DNA of 64,000 bases from CAG-217 sp963638105. GTDB taxonomy: Bacteria; Bacillota; Clostridia; Oscillospirales; Acutalibacteraceae. The DNA is taken from the NCBI GenBank assembly GCA_963638105.1, contig CAVHPP010000001.1, forward strand, positions 1 through 64,000. Direction: 5' to 3'. The notes beneath the pieces were generated by a model, which did not search any database, was not told where the DNA came from, and saw only the letters and a program-made list of their open reading frames with translations. Shown in pieces: positions 36,740-43,989 of this stretch (position 1 is the first letter of the stretch; every line of letters starts with the position of its first letter). A program made the translations under genes and the position numbers.

Positions 36740-36953
36740 ACTTTTTTCTGTTTTGCACTTGTGGCAATTTGTGTGCCAATGTTGGTATTTGGCTGCATTT
36801 TGTCCTTGCAAAGCGTTCATTTCCGTTGCCCGGATGATTGTTTGAAAACCGGGCTTTTCTGTTTGTCAGAGTATAAAATATTGTTGCTCTGTTGCATGAT
36901 GACGGATTTTGGCTGAAAATTGCATTATTTTCAAAAAAAGTTAGTGGTCGGTA
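36740..36953. other. AT-rich intergenic region without a gene
   Basis: No frame with a ribosome site. A weak terminator-like hairpin lies at 36828-36858 (GCCCGG with CCGGGC, then four T). Base composition is much more AT-rich than the rest of the window. Confidence 0.5.
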
Positions 36954-36983
36954 TTGACAAATATTACTCTTTTGTAGCATAAT
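36954..36983 (+). promoter_or_regulatory. SigA promoter of the 54-residue ORF
   Basis: TTGACA (36954-36959), 18-base spacer, CATAAT (36978-36983). Confidence 0.65.
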
Positions 36984-37003
36984 AGCTGAGAGGAGGAGTG
37001 AAA

Positions 37004-37168
37004 ATGGTAATAGAAGAGACGCGGGATTTAGCCGAAACTGCGGATTGTGTAGTGATCGAAGCCATTTTAGTGGATGACGGATTGCGTTACAGACAGCTTT
37101 CCGTCGGCATCAAAGACGAAAACGGTGACATTATTCGTATCGTCCCTATTTCAACCGTTCTGATCTAG
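37004..37168 (+). CDS. Small protein of 54 aa, unknown function
   Basis: Translates to an acidic soluble protein starting MVIEETRDLAETADC and ending DIIRIVPISTVLI, with the central stretch LVDDGLRYRQLSVGIKDENG suggesting a beta-hairpin. No helix long enough for membrane insertion. I recognise no family with confidence; the middle loosely recalls short DUF6514-like proteins. It has a strong ribosome site (GAGGAGG, about nine bases from ATG), a promoter just upstream and a strong terminator just downstream, so it is a complete single-gene unit. Confidence 0.75.
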   Translation: MVIEETRDLAETADCVVIEAILVDDGLRYRQLSVGIKDENGDIIRIVPISTVLI

Positions 37169-37173
37169 CAAAG

Positions 37174-37209
37174 AAGCCGAGCAGTGTGAAACTGCTCGGC
37201 TTTCTTTTT
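37174..37209 (+). terminator. Terminator after the 54-residue ORF
   Basis: Perfect eleven-pair stem (37174-37184 with 37192-37202), seven-base loop, T-rich tail. Confidence 0.85.
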
Positions 37210-37261
37210 GCCCAAAAAGATATATTACAGTACTAAACTGCGGTTCCTTTTGTACATTGCG

Positions 37262-37957
37262 TTATTTGACGGTGAAGAAGCTGCCGTACTCCGGGTCGCT
37301 GCGCATGGAGTAGGTGTCGGTAGGACTGACGATAATATGATCCAGCAGCTGCACATGAATGGAACGCAGAATGGAAAGCAGACGAATGGTGAATTCCAGA
37401 TCCTGCGCAGAGGGTTGGGCCTTGCCGCCGGGATGGTTGTGTGCCAGCATAACAGCGCTGGCGTTGTCTCGCAGAATATGTTCCATCAAAGTGCGCTGAT
37501 CCACAGCGGCCAGGTTGACGCTGCCGCTGCCTACGGCGTGGGTTTGCAGGATTTTGGCACTGCCGTCCAGAGTGACCAAGTACACCTGCTCGGCGGTTTT
37601 GTCCCGTAACAGATTGGAAAAGTAGGCGCAGGACTGGGTGGCATCTGTCAGGTGCTTGACCGGTTTGTTTTGATTCTGACGGATCCGCCGGTTCAGATCC
37701 CGTACCAGCAGAATTTGTACGGCGGTCTGTTCGCCGACGCCCGGCACTTGTTGCAGATCTGCTGCGCCGGCGGCAAACACCTGCTCCAGTGAGCCGAAGC
37801 GGTTAATGAGCGCATAGGCAATGGGCTTTACATCTTTGCGGGGAATGCTGATGGACAGCAGCAATTCCAGCAACTGGTGGTCCGGCATAGCGTCGCCGCC
37901 GCCTTGCAGATAAGCGGCACGCATACGGGCTCGGTGCCCATCCCTGCTGATTTCCAT
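37262..37957 (-). CDS. radC: RadC-family JAMM-domain protein
   Basis: 231 aa. N-terminal helix-hairpin-helix (VPGVGEQTAVQILL, about residues 75-90) and a C-terminal JAMM/MPN metal site with AHNHPGG followed by PSAQD. RadC was once linked to DNA repair, but its role is uncertain; related proteins occur in mobile elements, though none is seen here. Start on the minus strand at 37957 (MEISRDGHRARMR) follows GGGAGGG; the frame open to 37984 includes that site. Confidence 0.93.
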   Translation of the reverse strand: MEISRDGHRARMRAAYLQGGGDAMPDHQLLELLLSISIPRKDVKPIAYALINRFGSLEQVFAAGAADLQQVPGVGEQTAVQILLVRDLNRRIRQNQNKPVKHLTDATQSCAYFSNLLRDKTAEQVYLVTLDGSAKILQTHAVGSGSVNLAAVDQRTLMEHILRDNASAVMLAHNHPGGKAQPSAQDLEFTIRLLSILRSIHVQLLDHIIVSPTDTYSMRSDPEYGSFFTVK

Positions 37958-37982
37958 TTGTATCCCTCCCGACCCTGAAAGC

Positions 37983-38022
37983 AAAAAAGGCGTGCCTCCG
38001 CATTTGCGGAGAACACGCTTTT
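37983..38022 (-). terminator. Terminator for the XRE regulator
   Basis: On the minus strand a stem with CTCCGC/GCGGAG at the top and CGTG/CACG at the base, followed by six T. It separates the regulator from radC. Confidence 0.75.
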
Positions 38023-38070
38023 GTGTTCTACTGTATATTATACAAGAAAATGTGGCGTTTGTAAAGACGA

Positions 38071-38271
38071 TTACTTACCCGGTGCGTCGCTGCGGCCCAC
38101 CAGGTAATCCAGGGTCACATCATAGTGGTCTGCCAGTTTGCAAAGGGCTGCCAGGGGGATCTCCCGCTGGCCGTTTTCATACATGGAATAGGTGCTTTGA
38201 CCCACATTCAGCAAGGCTGCCATTTGCCGCTGCGTTTCGTCCCGGTCCTCTCGTAAATCCTTTAGCCGCAC
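38071..38271 (-). CDS. XRE-family helix-turn-helix regulator
   Basis: 66 aa, a bare Cro/CI-type DNA-binding domain: QRQMAALLNVGQSTYSMYENGQREIPLAAL is the helix-turn-helix with the usual S-x-Y/I-E-N-G recognition region, then DYDVTLDYLVG. GTG start follows GGAGGG. Divergent from the dlt operon with about 300 bases between; palindromes there are its likely targets. No sensing domain, so the signal is unknown. No convincing promoter of its own was found (a TTCAGC/TATACT pair with 16-base spacing is possible). Confidence 0.88.
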   Translation of the reverse strand: MRLKDLREDRDETQRQMAALLNVGQSTYSMYENGQREIPLAALCKLADHYDVTLDYLVGRSDAPGK

Positions 38272-38336
38272 GGCAAATTCCCTCCTTGGTACTCAGTATA
38301 GCTATTGTACAAAATCCGCTGAACGACATTTGTAAT

Positions 38337-38394
38337 TATCACGAATTGTGATACTTTTTGTGACGAACTTTGACCTTTTGTGACAATATTGTCA
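38337..38394. promoter_or_regulatory. Two operator-like palindromes between the XRE gene and dltA
   Basis: TATCAC-N5-GTGATA at 38337-38353 and a perfect 14-base palindrome TGACAATATTGTCA at 38381-38394. TTTTGTGAC is repeated directly at 38356-38364 and 38376-38384. The second palindrome ends 15 bases before the dlt -35 box. Good candidates for binding by the divergent XRE protein, by inference. Confidence 0.55.
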
Positions 38395-38409
38395 TTTTAA
38401 AAAAATAGA

Positions 38410-38438
38410 TTGACTTTCCGGGTTTATCCGTGTATGAT
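38410..38438 (+). promoter_or_regulatory. SigA promoter of the dlt operon
   Basis: TTGACT (38410-38415), 17-base spacer, TATGAT (38433-38438). The leader to dltA is about 130 bases, AT-rich, with no gene or recognised riboswitch. Confidence 0.75.
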
Positions 38439-38576
38439 TGTATCAATGAACTGTACTACGCACCATAATACGGTAAGAACGGCGAATCTTTCGCATATCT
38501 TTAGATTTTGTTGCGTTTCTTTTTAGGTTTTTATGATTGAATAATAGTAAGACGATTTGTTAAGCAGGTGAACAAA

Positions 38577-40094
38577 ATGAAAAATGTACTTGAATTACTG
38601 GAACGCACTGCGGCGCGATTGCCAAAGCAGACCGCCTTTGCAGATCAGCAGTGCAGCTATGACTACCAAACGGTGGTGAATACCGCCAAATCTGTGGGCA
38701 GTGCGCTGGCCGCTAACGGGGAGCGGAACTGCCCGGTGGCGGTGCTGATGGAACGGGGCGCGCCCTGTTTGGTAACCCTGATGGGGGTGCTGTACAGCGG
38801 CAACTTCTATGTGGTGCTGGACCCGGAAATGCCCGCTGAGCGGGTGAATAAGATTTTGCGCACCTTGCAGCCTACGGCACTGATCTGCGACGAAGCCCAC
38901 AAGGACGACCCGGCCGGACTGGACTATGACGGCAAGGTGTATAGCGCAGAAGCGCTGGCGGCCGGTCAGGCACAGCCGGAGCTTTTGCAAACGGTGCGCC
39001 GCCGTATGATTGATACGGATCCGGCTTATGCCATTTTCACCTCCGGCTCCACCGGTAACCCCAAGGGCGTGGTGGTGAACCACCGCAGCGTGCTGGCATA
39101 TTCCGCTTGGGCTGCCGATACCTTTGGCATCAGCGAAAAGACGATTTTCGGCAACCAAACGCCCTTTTATTTCAGTATGTCGGTGACGGATATTTACGCT
39201 ACCATTCGCACCGGAGCGCAGTTACATGTGATCCCCAAGTCGTATTTCTCCTTCCCGGCGCTGCTGATCCGCTACCTGAATGAGCGGCAGGTAAACACCA
39301 TTTACTGGGTGCCCTCCGCCCTGTCCATTGTGGCCAACTTAAAGGTGCTGGACTTTATGATGGCGGAGCATATTGAAAAGGTGCTGTTTGCCGGTGAGGT
39401 CATGCCTGCCAAGCAGCTGAATTACTGGCGCAGCAAGTACCCGAACGCCCTGTTTGCCAACTTGTTTGGCCCGACGGAAACCACGGATATTTGCACCTAC
39501 TACATTGTGGATCGGGAGATCAAAGACACGGAGAGCGTGCCCATCGGCATTGCCTGTGACAATTGCGACAGCTTTGTGGTTACCGAGGACGGGCGGCTGG
39601 CCGGAATCGGCGAAGAGGGCGAGCTGTACGCTCGAGGTTCGTTCCTGGCTATGGGCTACTATAACGACCCGGACAAAACGGCGGCTGCCTTTGTGCAAAA
39701 TCCGCTGCAAAGTCACTATCCGGAGCGGGTGTATAAAACCGGCGATCTGGTGCGGTGGAATGAACGGGGCGAGCTGATCTATCTCTCTCGCCGGGACTTC
39801 CAGATCAAGCACATGGGCTACCGGATCGAACTGGGCGAGATTGAGGCGGCTGCCACGGCCCAGCCGGGAGTGGATGTGTCCGTGTGTTTGTACGACCAAG
39901 CGGCGGATCAGCTGATTTTGATCTATGTAGGCGCTAAGGCGGAGCAGGAGACGGTGCGGCAGGCATTGCAGGCAGCGCTGCCCGCGTATATGCTGCCGGC
40001 TAAGGTCATTCAGGTCAAGACCATTCCCTATAACCAAAACGGCAAGACCGACCGAAAGGCGCTGGCTGCCGCATACTTTAACAAGGCTGACTAA
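38577..40094 (+). CDS. dltA: D-alanine--carrier-protein ligase DltA
   Basis: Adenylates D-alanine and loads it on DltC for esterification of teichoic acids. AMP-binding loop FTSGSTGNPKGVV near residue 155; GPTETT; YKTGDLVRW; and C-terminal catalytic Lys in NGKTDRKAL. Length 505 aa fits DltA. ATG 38577 has AGGTGA upstream; GTG 38568 overlaps that site. First gene of dltA-C-B-D. A different acyl substrate cannot be excluded from sequence alone. Confidence 0.92.
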   Translation: MKNVLELLERTAARLPKQTAFADQQCSYDYQTVVNTAKSVGSALAANGERNCPVAVLMERGAPCLVTLMGVLYSGNFYVVLDPEMPAERVNKILRTLQPTALICDEAHKDDPAGLDYDGKVYSAEALAAGQAQPELLQTVRRRMIDTDPAYAIFTSGSTGNPKGVVVNHRSVLAYSAWAADTFGISEKTIFGNQTPFYFSMSVTDIYATIRTGAQLHVIPKSYFSFPALLIRYLNERQVNTIYWVPSALSIVANLKVLDFMMAEHIEKVLFAGEVMPAKQLNYWRSKYPNALFANLFGPTETTDICTYYIVDREIKDTESVPIGIACDNCDSFVVTEDGRLAGIGEEGELYARGSFLAMGYYNDPDKTAAAFVQNPLQSHYPERVYKTGDLVRWNERGELIYLSRRDFQIKHMGYRIELGEIEAAATAQPGVDVSVCLYDQAADQLILIYVGAKAEQETVRQALQAALPAYMLPAKVIQVKTIPYNQNGKTDRKALAAAYFNKAD

Positions 40095-40138
40095 AGTCCA
40101 TTCAAAAATTTATATATAATGAAAAAGGAGAACTAAAA

Positions 40139-40366
40139 ATGGAAGAATTGCTTGAAATCTTGGAAGAAATGAAACCCGGTGTAGACTTTAAGACCCAGAC
40201 CCACTTGATCGACGACAAGGTGTTTGACTCCCTGGCGATTATGGCACTGGTGGCAAAACTCAGCGACGAATTTGATGTGGAGATTACCCCGCTGATGATC
40301 GTGCCGGAGAACTTTCAGTCCGCTCAGGCTATGTGGCAGATGATTGAAAAATTGCAGGACGAATAA
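40139..40366 (+). CDS. dltC: D-alanyl carrier protein DltC
   Basis: 75 aa acyl-carrier protein; the phosphopantetheine serine is S31 in VFDSLAIMAL. Four-helix length and acidic character fit DltC. Ribosome site AAAAAGGAG. Placed second in the operon, before the MBOAT gene, unlike the usual dltABCD order. Confidence 0.92.
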   Translation: MEELLEILEEMKPGVDFKTQTHLIDDKVFDSLAIMALVAKLSDEFDVEITPLMIVPENFQSAQAMWQMIEKLQDE

Positions 40367-40391
40367 AAATCATACATAAGGTAAGCAAGTT

Positions 40392-41978
40392 ATGTCATTT
40401 ACATCTTTTACTTACTTTCTCTTTGTAGGAATCAGCCTGCTGATCTATACCATTGTGCCCAAGCGGGCCAAATGGTGCGTGCTGCTGGGCGCCAGCGCCG
40501 TTTACTATGTGATGGCAGCGGGGCTGCGCACCCTGTGGTTGGTGGCAGCCGTCCTTATCGTATACGGCGGCGGGCTGCTGCTGGGCCACCTGAATGAGCG
40601 GGGCAAAGCCCGGCGCAAGGCAGCTGCCGACAAAGAGGAAAAGAAACAAATTCGCAAAAAATATGACGCCAAGAAGCGCGCGGTGGTCACCGTGGCGGTA
40701 CTGGGCGTCTTTGGGTTGTTAATAGCCTTAAAATATGTAAATTTCCTGGGAGAGAGTGCCTACGGCATTGCCGGGCTGTTTGGCAGCAAGAGCGCCTATC
40801 AGCCGGTGCAAATTCTGCTGCCCCTGGGTATTTCTTACTATACCCTGTGTGCGGTCAGCTATGTGGTGGACGTGTACAGAGGTAAGTACAAGCCGGAGCG
40901 TAACTTCTTCAAGCTGGCGCTGTTTCTCAGCTTCTTCCCCCAAATGACGGAGGGCCCTATCGGCAAGTATGAGATCATGATGCCCCGGCTGGTGGAGGGC
41001 CACAGCTTTGACTTTGAGCGGGACGCCCAAGCGGTGATGCGCATCTTTTGGGGTATGTTTAAGAAGATGGTCATTGCCGACCGGGCCAACCTGTTTGTTG
41101 CCGGCGTATTTGACAACGGCGACCAGGCCGGGTCTATGGTGCTGCTGGGCACCCTGCTTTATACTGTGCAGATCTACTGCGAATTCTCCGGCTGTATGGA
41201 CATTGTGTGCGCCACCGGCCAGCTGTTTGGGGTGGAAATGCAGGAGAACTTCCGCCGCCCCATCTTTTCCAAAACCATCAATGAGTTTTGGCAGCGTTGG
41301 CACATTACCCTGGGCGCGTGGATCAAGGAGTATGTGTTCTTCTCCGTGTCCCTGTCCAAGGGGCTGATGAATTTAAGTAAGCACACCAGAAAGAAATTAA
41401 ACGATTATTTTGCCAACCTGGTGCCCATGACCTTTGCACTGTTTTGTGTGTGGTTCTTTAACGGCATTTGGCACGGCGCCAGCTGGAAGTATGTGCTCTA
41501 CGGCCTGTATTATTACATCTTAATGATGATCGGTATGTACCTGCGCCCGGTGTCGGACAAGCTGCTGCACGCACTGCATATTGCGCCGGAGAGTAAGGGC
41601 TTTGCCCTGTTCCAGATGGTGCGTACTTTCCTGATCGTCAATGTGGGCATGATGCTGTTCCGCTGCCACACCATTACCCAGTGGGGTCAGAGCCTGGCGC
41701 GGATCTTTACGGACTTTGACGGCGCTTGCTTAACCAACGGCACGGTGCTGTCCCTGGGTAACGACTGGCAGGATTTCCTGATTATGGGTATCGGCGTGCT
41801 GGCGGTAGGCATTGTAGAGGTGCTGCAAGAGAAGGGCCACACCATACGCACGGAGCTGGCTCGTCGCCCGGTGGTGCTGCGGTATGCGGTGTTCTTGGCG
41901 CTGATTATCGGCGTGATCGTCTTTGGCGCCTACGGCACCGGGTATGAAACGGTAGCACCTATTTACGGTCAATTCTAA
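40392..41978 (+). CDS. dltB: MBOAT acyltransferase DltB
   Basis: Membrane O-acyltransferase that passes the activated group from DltC across the membrane. 528 aa with about eleven helices; the MBOAT catalytic His is in FFNGIWHGASWKY. A charged cytoplasmic loop (residues about 60-95) is Lys/Arg-rich. Longer than typical DltB (about 400 aa) and close in length to AlgI-type proteins, so DltB versus generic MBOAT rests on the dltA/dltC context. Confidence 0.9.
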   Translation: MSFTSFTYFLFVGISLLIYTIVPKRAKWCVLLGASAVYYVMAAGLRTLWLVAAVLIVYGGGLLLGHLNERGKARRKAAADKEEKKQIRKKYDAKKRAVVTVAVLGVFGLLIALKYVNFLGESAYGIAGLFGSKSAYQPVQILLPLGISYYTLCAVSYVVDVYRGKYKPERNFFKLALFLSFFPQMTEGPIGKYEIMMPRLVEGHSFDFERDAQAVMRIFWGMFKKMVIADRANLFVAGVFDNGDQAGSMVLLGTLLYTVQIYCEFSGCMDIVCATGQLFGVEMQENFRRPIFSKTINEFWQRWHITLGAWIKEYVFFSVSLSKGLMNLSKHTRKKLNDYFANLVPMTFALFCVWFFNGIWHGASWKYVLYGLYYYILMMIGMYLRPVSDKLLHALHIAPESKGFALFQMVRTFLIVNVGMMLFRCHTITQWGQSLARIFTDFDGACLTNGTVLSLGNDWQDFLIMGIGVLAVGIVEVLQEKGHTIRTELARRPVVLRYAVFLALIIGVIVFGAYGTGYETVAPIYGQF

Positions 41979-41991
41979 GGAGGGGTGCATG

Positions 41992-43104
41992 ATGACTGCA
42001 AAGACCAAGTTGATATTGAAAAATTGCACCCGCCTGGTGTCCTTTATTTTGATTTTGCTGCTTTTGCTCTACGGCGTTTCCTTTTTATTGGAGCCCAAGA
42101 ACAATGATGACGCAGCCGGGTTTGTGAACCCCAACGCCAGCGGCTATCTGTCGCTGGAGAAGGACACGCTGGATGTGTTTATTGTAGGCAACAGTGACGC
42201 TTACAGCGGCTTTTCGCCTATGGAAATGTGGAAGAACTACGGCTTTACCTCTTATATCAGCGGTACCGGTAAGCAGCTGATCGGCGAGTCTATTCGTGCG
42301 GTGGAGAACTGCTTAAAGACCCAAAAGCCCAAGGTGGTGATCCTGGAAACGGATCAGTTGTATACCAACTCCAACTCTGTTCAGGTGATTGCCCGGGATG
42401 TGCGTAAACAGGTGTACAACCAGTTTAGCGTGCTGGACTACCACGATCGGTGGAAGCAGTTTGACCCCAAGACGGCGGTTAAGCGCAAGTCCTACTCTGC
42501 CCGCTTTGCCTCCAAGGGGCAGTTCGTGTCCGGTGCCAAGGTGCCGTATCGGGGCAAGGAATATATCAAAAAGACCAAAAAGCGGGACGAGATCAATCCG
42601 CTGTTTGTGCGCAAGCTGGACGAGCTGAATGCGCTGTGCAAAAAGAACGGTGCCCAGCTGATTTTGGTGCAGGTGCCGTCCCAAACCAGCTGGACCTACG
42701 CCCGCCACAATGCGGTGAATGATTATGCCAAGAAAAACGGCATTCCGTTCCTGGATTTGGATCTGAAACGCAAGGAGATCGGCTTTAGCTGGAAAACGGA
42801 CAGCCGGGACGGCGGTAACCACCTGAACTGCTACGGCGCCAAAAAAGTATCCCTTTATGTGGGGCAGTACATTAAGGACCATGTGCAGCTGGAGGATAAG
42901 CGGCAGAATACAGCCTACGCCGTTTGGAACGAGGACTACACCACCTACATCAAGCACCTGAAAGAGGGCGGCGATGTGGAAAAACGCAAAGGTCCCACGG
43001 CAGGGCAAAACAACAATCCTGCGCCGAACGACCGGCATAAGAAAGAAAAGCCCCATACCGGTGACCCTTACGGCCCCACCGCTCAGGCTGTTTCTAAGCA
43101 ATAA
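41992..43104 (+). CDS. dltD: DltD-like SGNH-fold membrane-anchored protein
   Basis: One N-terminal helix (about residues 14-34), then an external SGNH-like domain: nucleophile region FIVGNSDAYSGF and the late DGGNHLNCYGA with catalytic Asp/His. DltD helps the final D-alanyl transfer outside the cell. The C-terminal 60 residues are charged and Pro-rich. Start ATG 41992 is eight bases after GGAGG; ATG 41989 is five bases after and also possible. 370 aa. Ends the dlt operon. Confidence 0.85.
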   Translation: MTAKTKLILKNCTRLVSFILILLLLLYGVSFLLEPKNNDDAAGFVNPNASGYLSLEKDTLDVFIVGNSDAYSGFSPMEMWKNYGFTSYISGTGKQLIGESIRAVENCLKTQKPKVVILETDQLYTNSNSVQVIARDVRKQVYNQFSVLDYHDRWKQFDPKTAVKRKSYSARFASKGQFVSGAKVPYRGKEYIKKTKKRDEINPLFVRKLDELNALCKKNGAQLILVQVPSQTSWTYARHNAVNDYAKKNGIPFLDLDLKRKEIGFSWKTDSRDGGNHLNCYGAKKVSLYVGQYIKDHVQLEDKRQNTAYAVWNEDYTTYIKHLKEGGDVEKRKGPTAGQNNNPAPNDRHKKEKPHTGDPYGPTAQAVSKQ

Positions 43105-43115
43105 AGATACAAAGA

Positions 43116-43149
43116 CTGTCGCAGTGTTTATGCTGCGGCAGTTTTTTTT
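43116..43149 (+). terminator. Terminator after the dlt operon
   Basis: Nine-pair stem (43116-43124 with 43133-43141, one T-G pair) then eight T. Confidence 0.85.
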
Positions 43150-43251
43150 GTTTTGCCGACCAAACTTTACCGGTTCTTTAGATTTCCTTTGCGTTGCTTT
43201 TAAGAATGTGTGGTTAAATGTGTACAACGGGTTTTCCGTTGGGGATTTTTG

Positions 43252-43260
43252 TGGTACAAT
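43252..43260 (+). promoter_or_regulatory. Extended -10 promoter of the two-component system
   Basis: TGGTACAAT, an extended -10 box; no good -35 box. Confidence 0.5.
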
Positions 43261-43299
43261 GGAGCAAGCACTTTGTATCACTTGAGGGAGATGAGAGCA

Positions 43300-43989
43300 A
43301 TGTTTACTGTATTGGTGTGCGATGATGATGCGGCGATCTTAGAGTCTCTGCGCATTTATCTTAGCCAGGAGGGCTATCGGGTGCTGTGTGCCCGAGACGG
43401 GCTGGAGGCGCTGGAGCAAGTACAGGGGGAGGAGATCCACTGTATGGTGCTGGACATTATGATGCCTCGGCTGGACGGACTGAAAACCACATTAAAGCTG
43501 CGGGAGAAATATAATTTTCCCATTATTCTGCTGTCGGCCAAAAGCGAGGATACGGACAAGATCGCCGGTCTGGGCTTTGGCGCCGATGATTATGTGACCA
43601 AGCCCTTCAACCCGCTGGAGTTGACCGCTCGGGTCAAGAGCCAAATCCGCCGCTATGTGCGTCTTGGCAGCCTGGAGGTGCGGGAAAGCCAGCTGGTCAC
43701 CGGCGGCCTGGTGCTGGATACGGATACCAAGGAAGTGACGGTAGACGGCGACCCGGTACGGCTGACTGCCCGGGAGTATAAGATATTGGAATATCTGATG
43801 CACAATATAGGCCGTGTGCTCTCCAGCGCCCAAATCTATGAAGCGGTATGGAACGAACCGGCATACGGCACGGAAAAGACCGTGACGGTGCACATTCGCA
43901 ACATTCGTGAAAAGATCGAGATCAACCCCAAGGAGCCCAAATACTTAAAGGTGGTGTATGGACTTGGATACAAAGTGGAAAAGTGTTAG
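43300..43989 (+). CDS. OmpR/VanR-family response regulator
   Basis: Receiver domain residues 1-115 with acidic pocket D8-D10, phosphoacceptor D52 in VLDIMMPRLDG and Lys in DYVTKPFNP; C-terminal winged helix (about 130-229) with LTAREYKILEYL and VTVHIRNIREKI. ATG 43300 is nine bases after GAGGGAG; ATG 43291 abuts that site. Overlaps the kinase gene by 32 bases. Follows the dlt operon, so envelope stress is a plausible signal. 229 aa. Confidence 0.95.
   Translation: MFTVLVCDDDAAILESLRIYLSQEGYRVLCARDGLEALEQVQGEEIHCMVLDIMMPRLDGLKTTLKLREKYNFPIILLSAKSEDTDKIAGLGFGADDYVTKPFNPLELTARVKSQIRRYVRLGSLEVRESQLVTGGLVLDTDTKEVTVDGDPVRLTAREYKILEYLMHNIGRVLSSAQIYEAVWNEPAYGTEKTVTVHIRNIREKIEINPKEPKYLKVVYGLGYKVEKC

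Noticed and set aside
36368..36820. 150-codon minus-strand open frame over purF end and tRNA
   Set aside because: The peptide is the well-known false translation of a tRNA-Ser reverse strand; it overlaps a real tRNA and purF.
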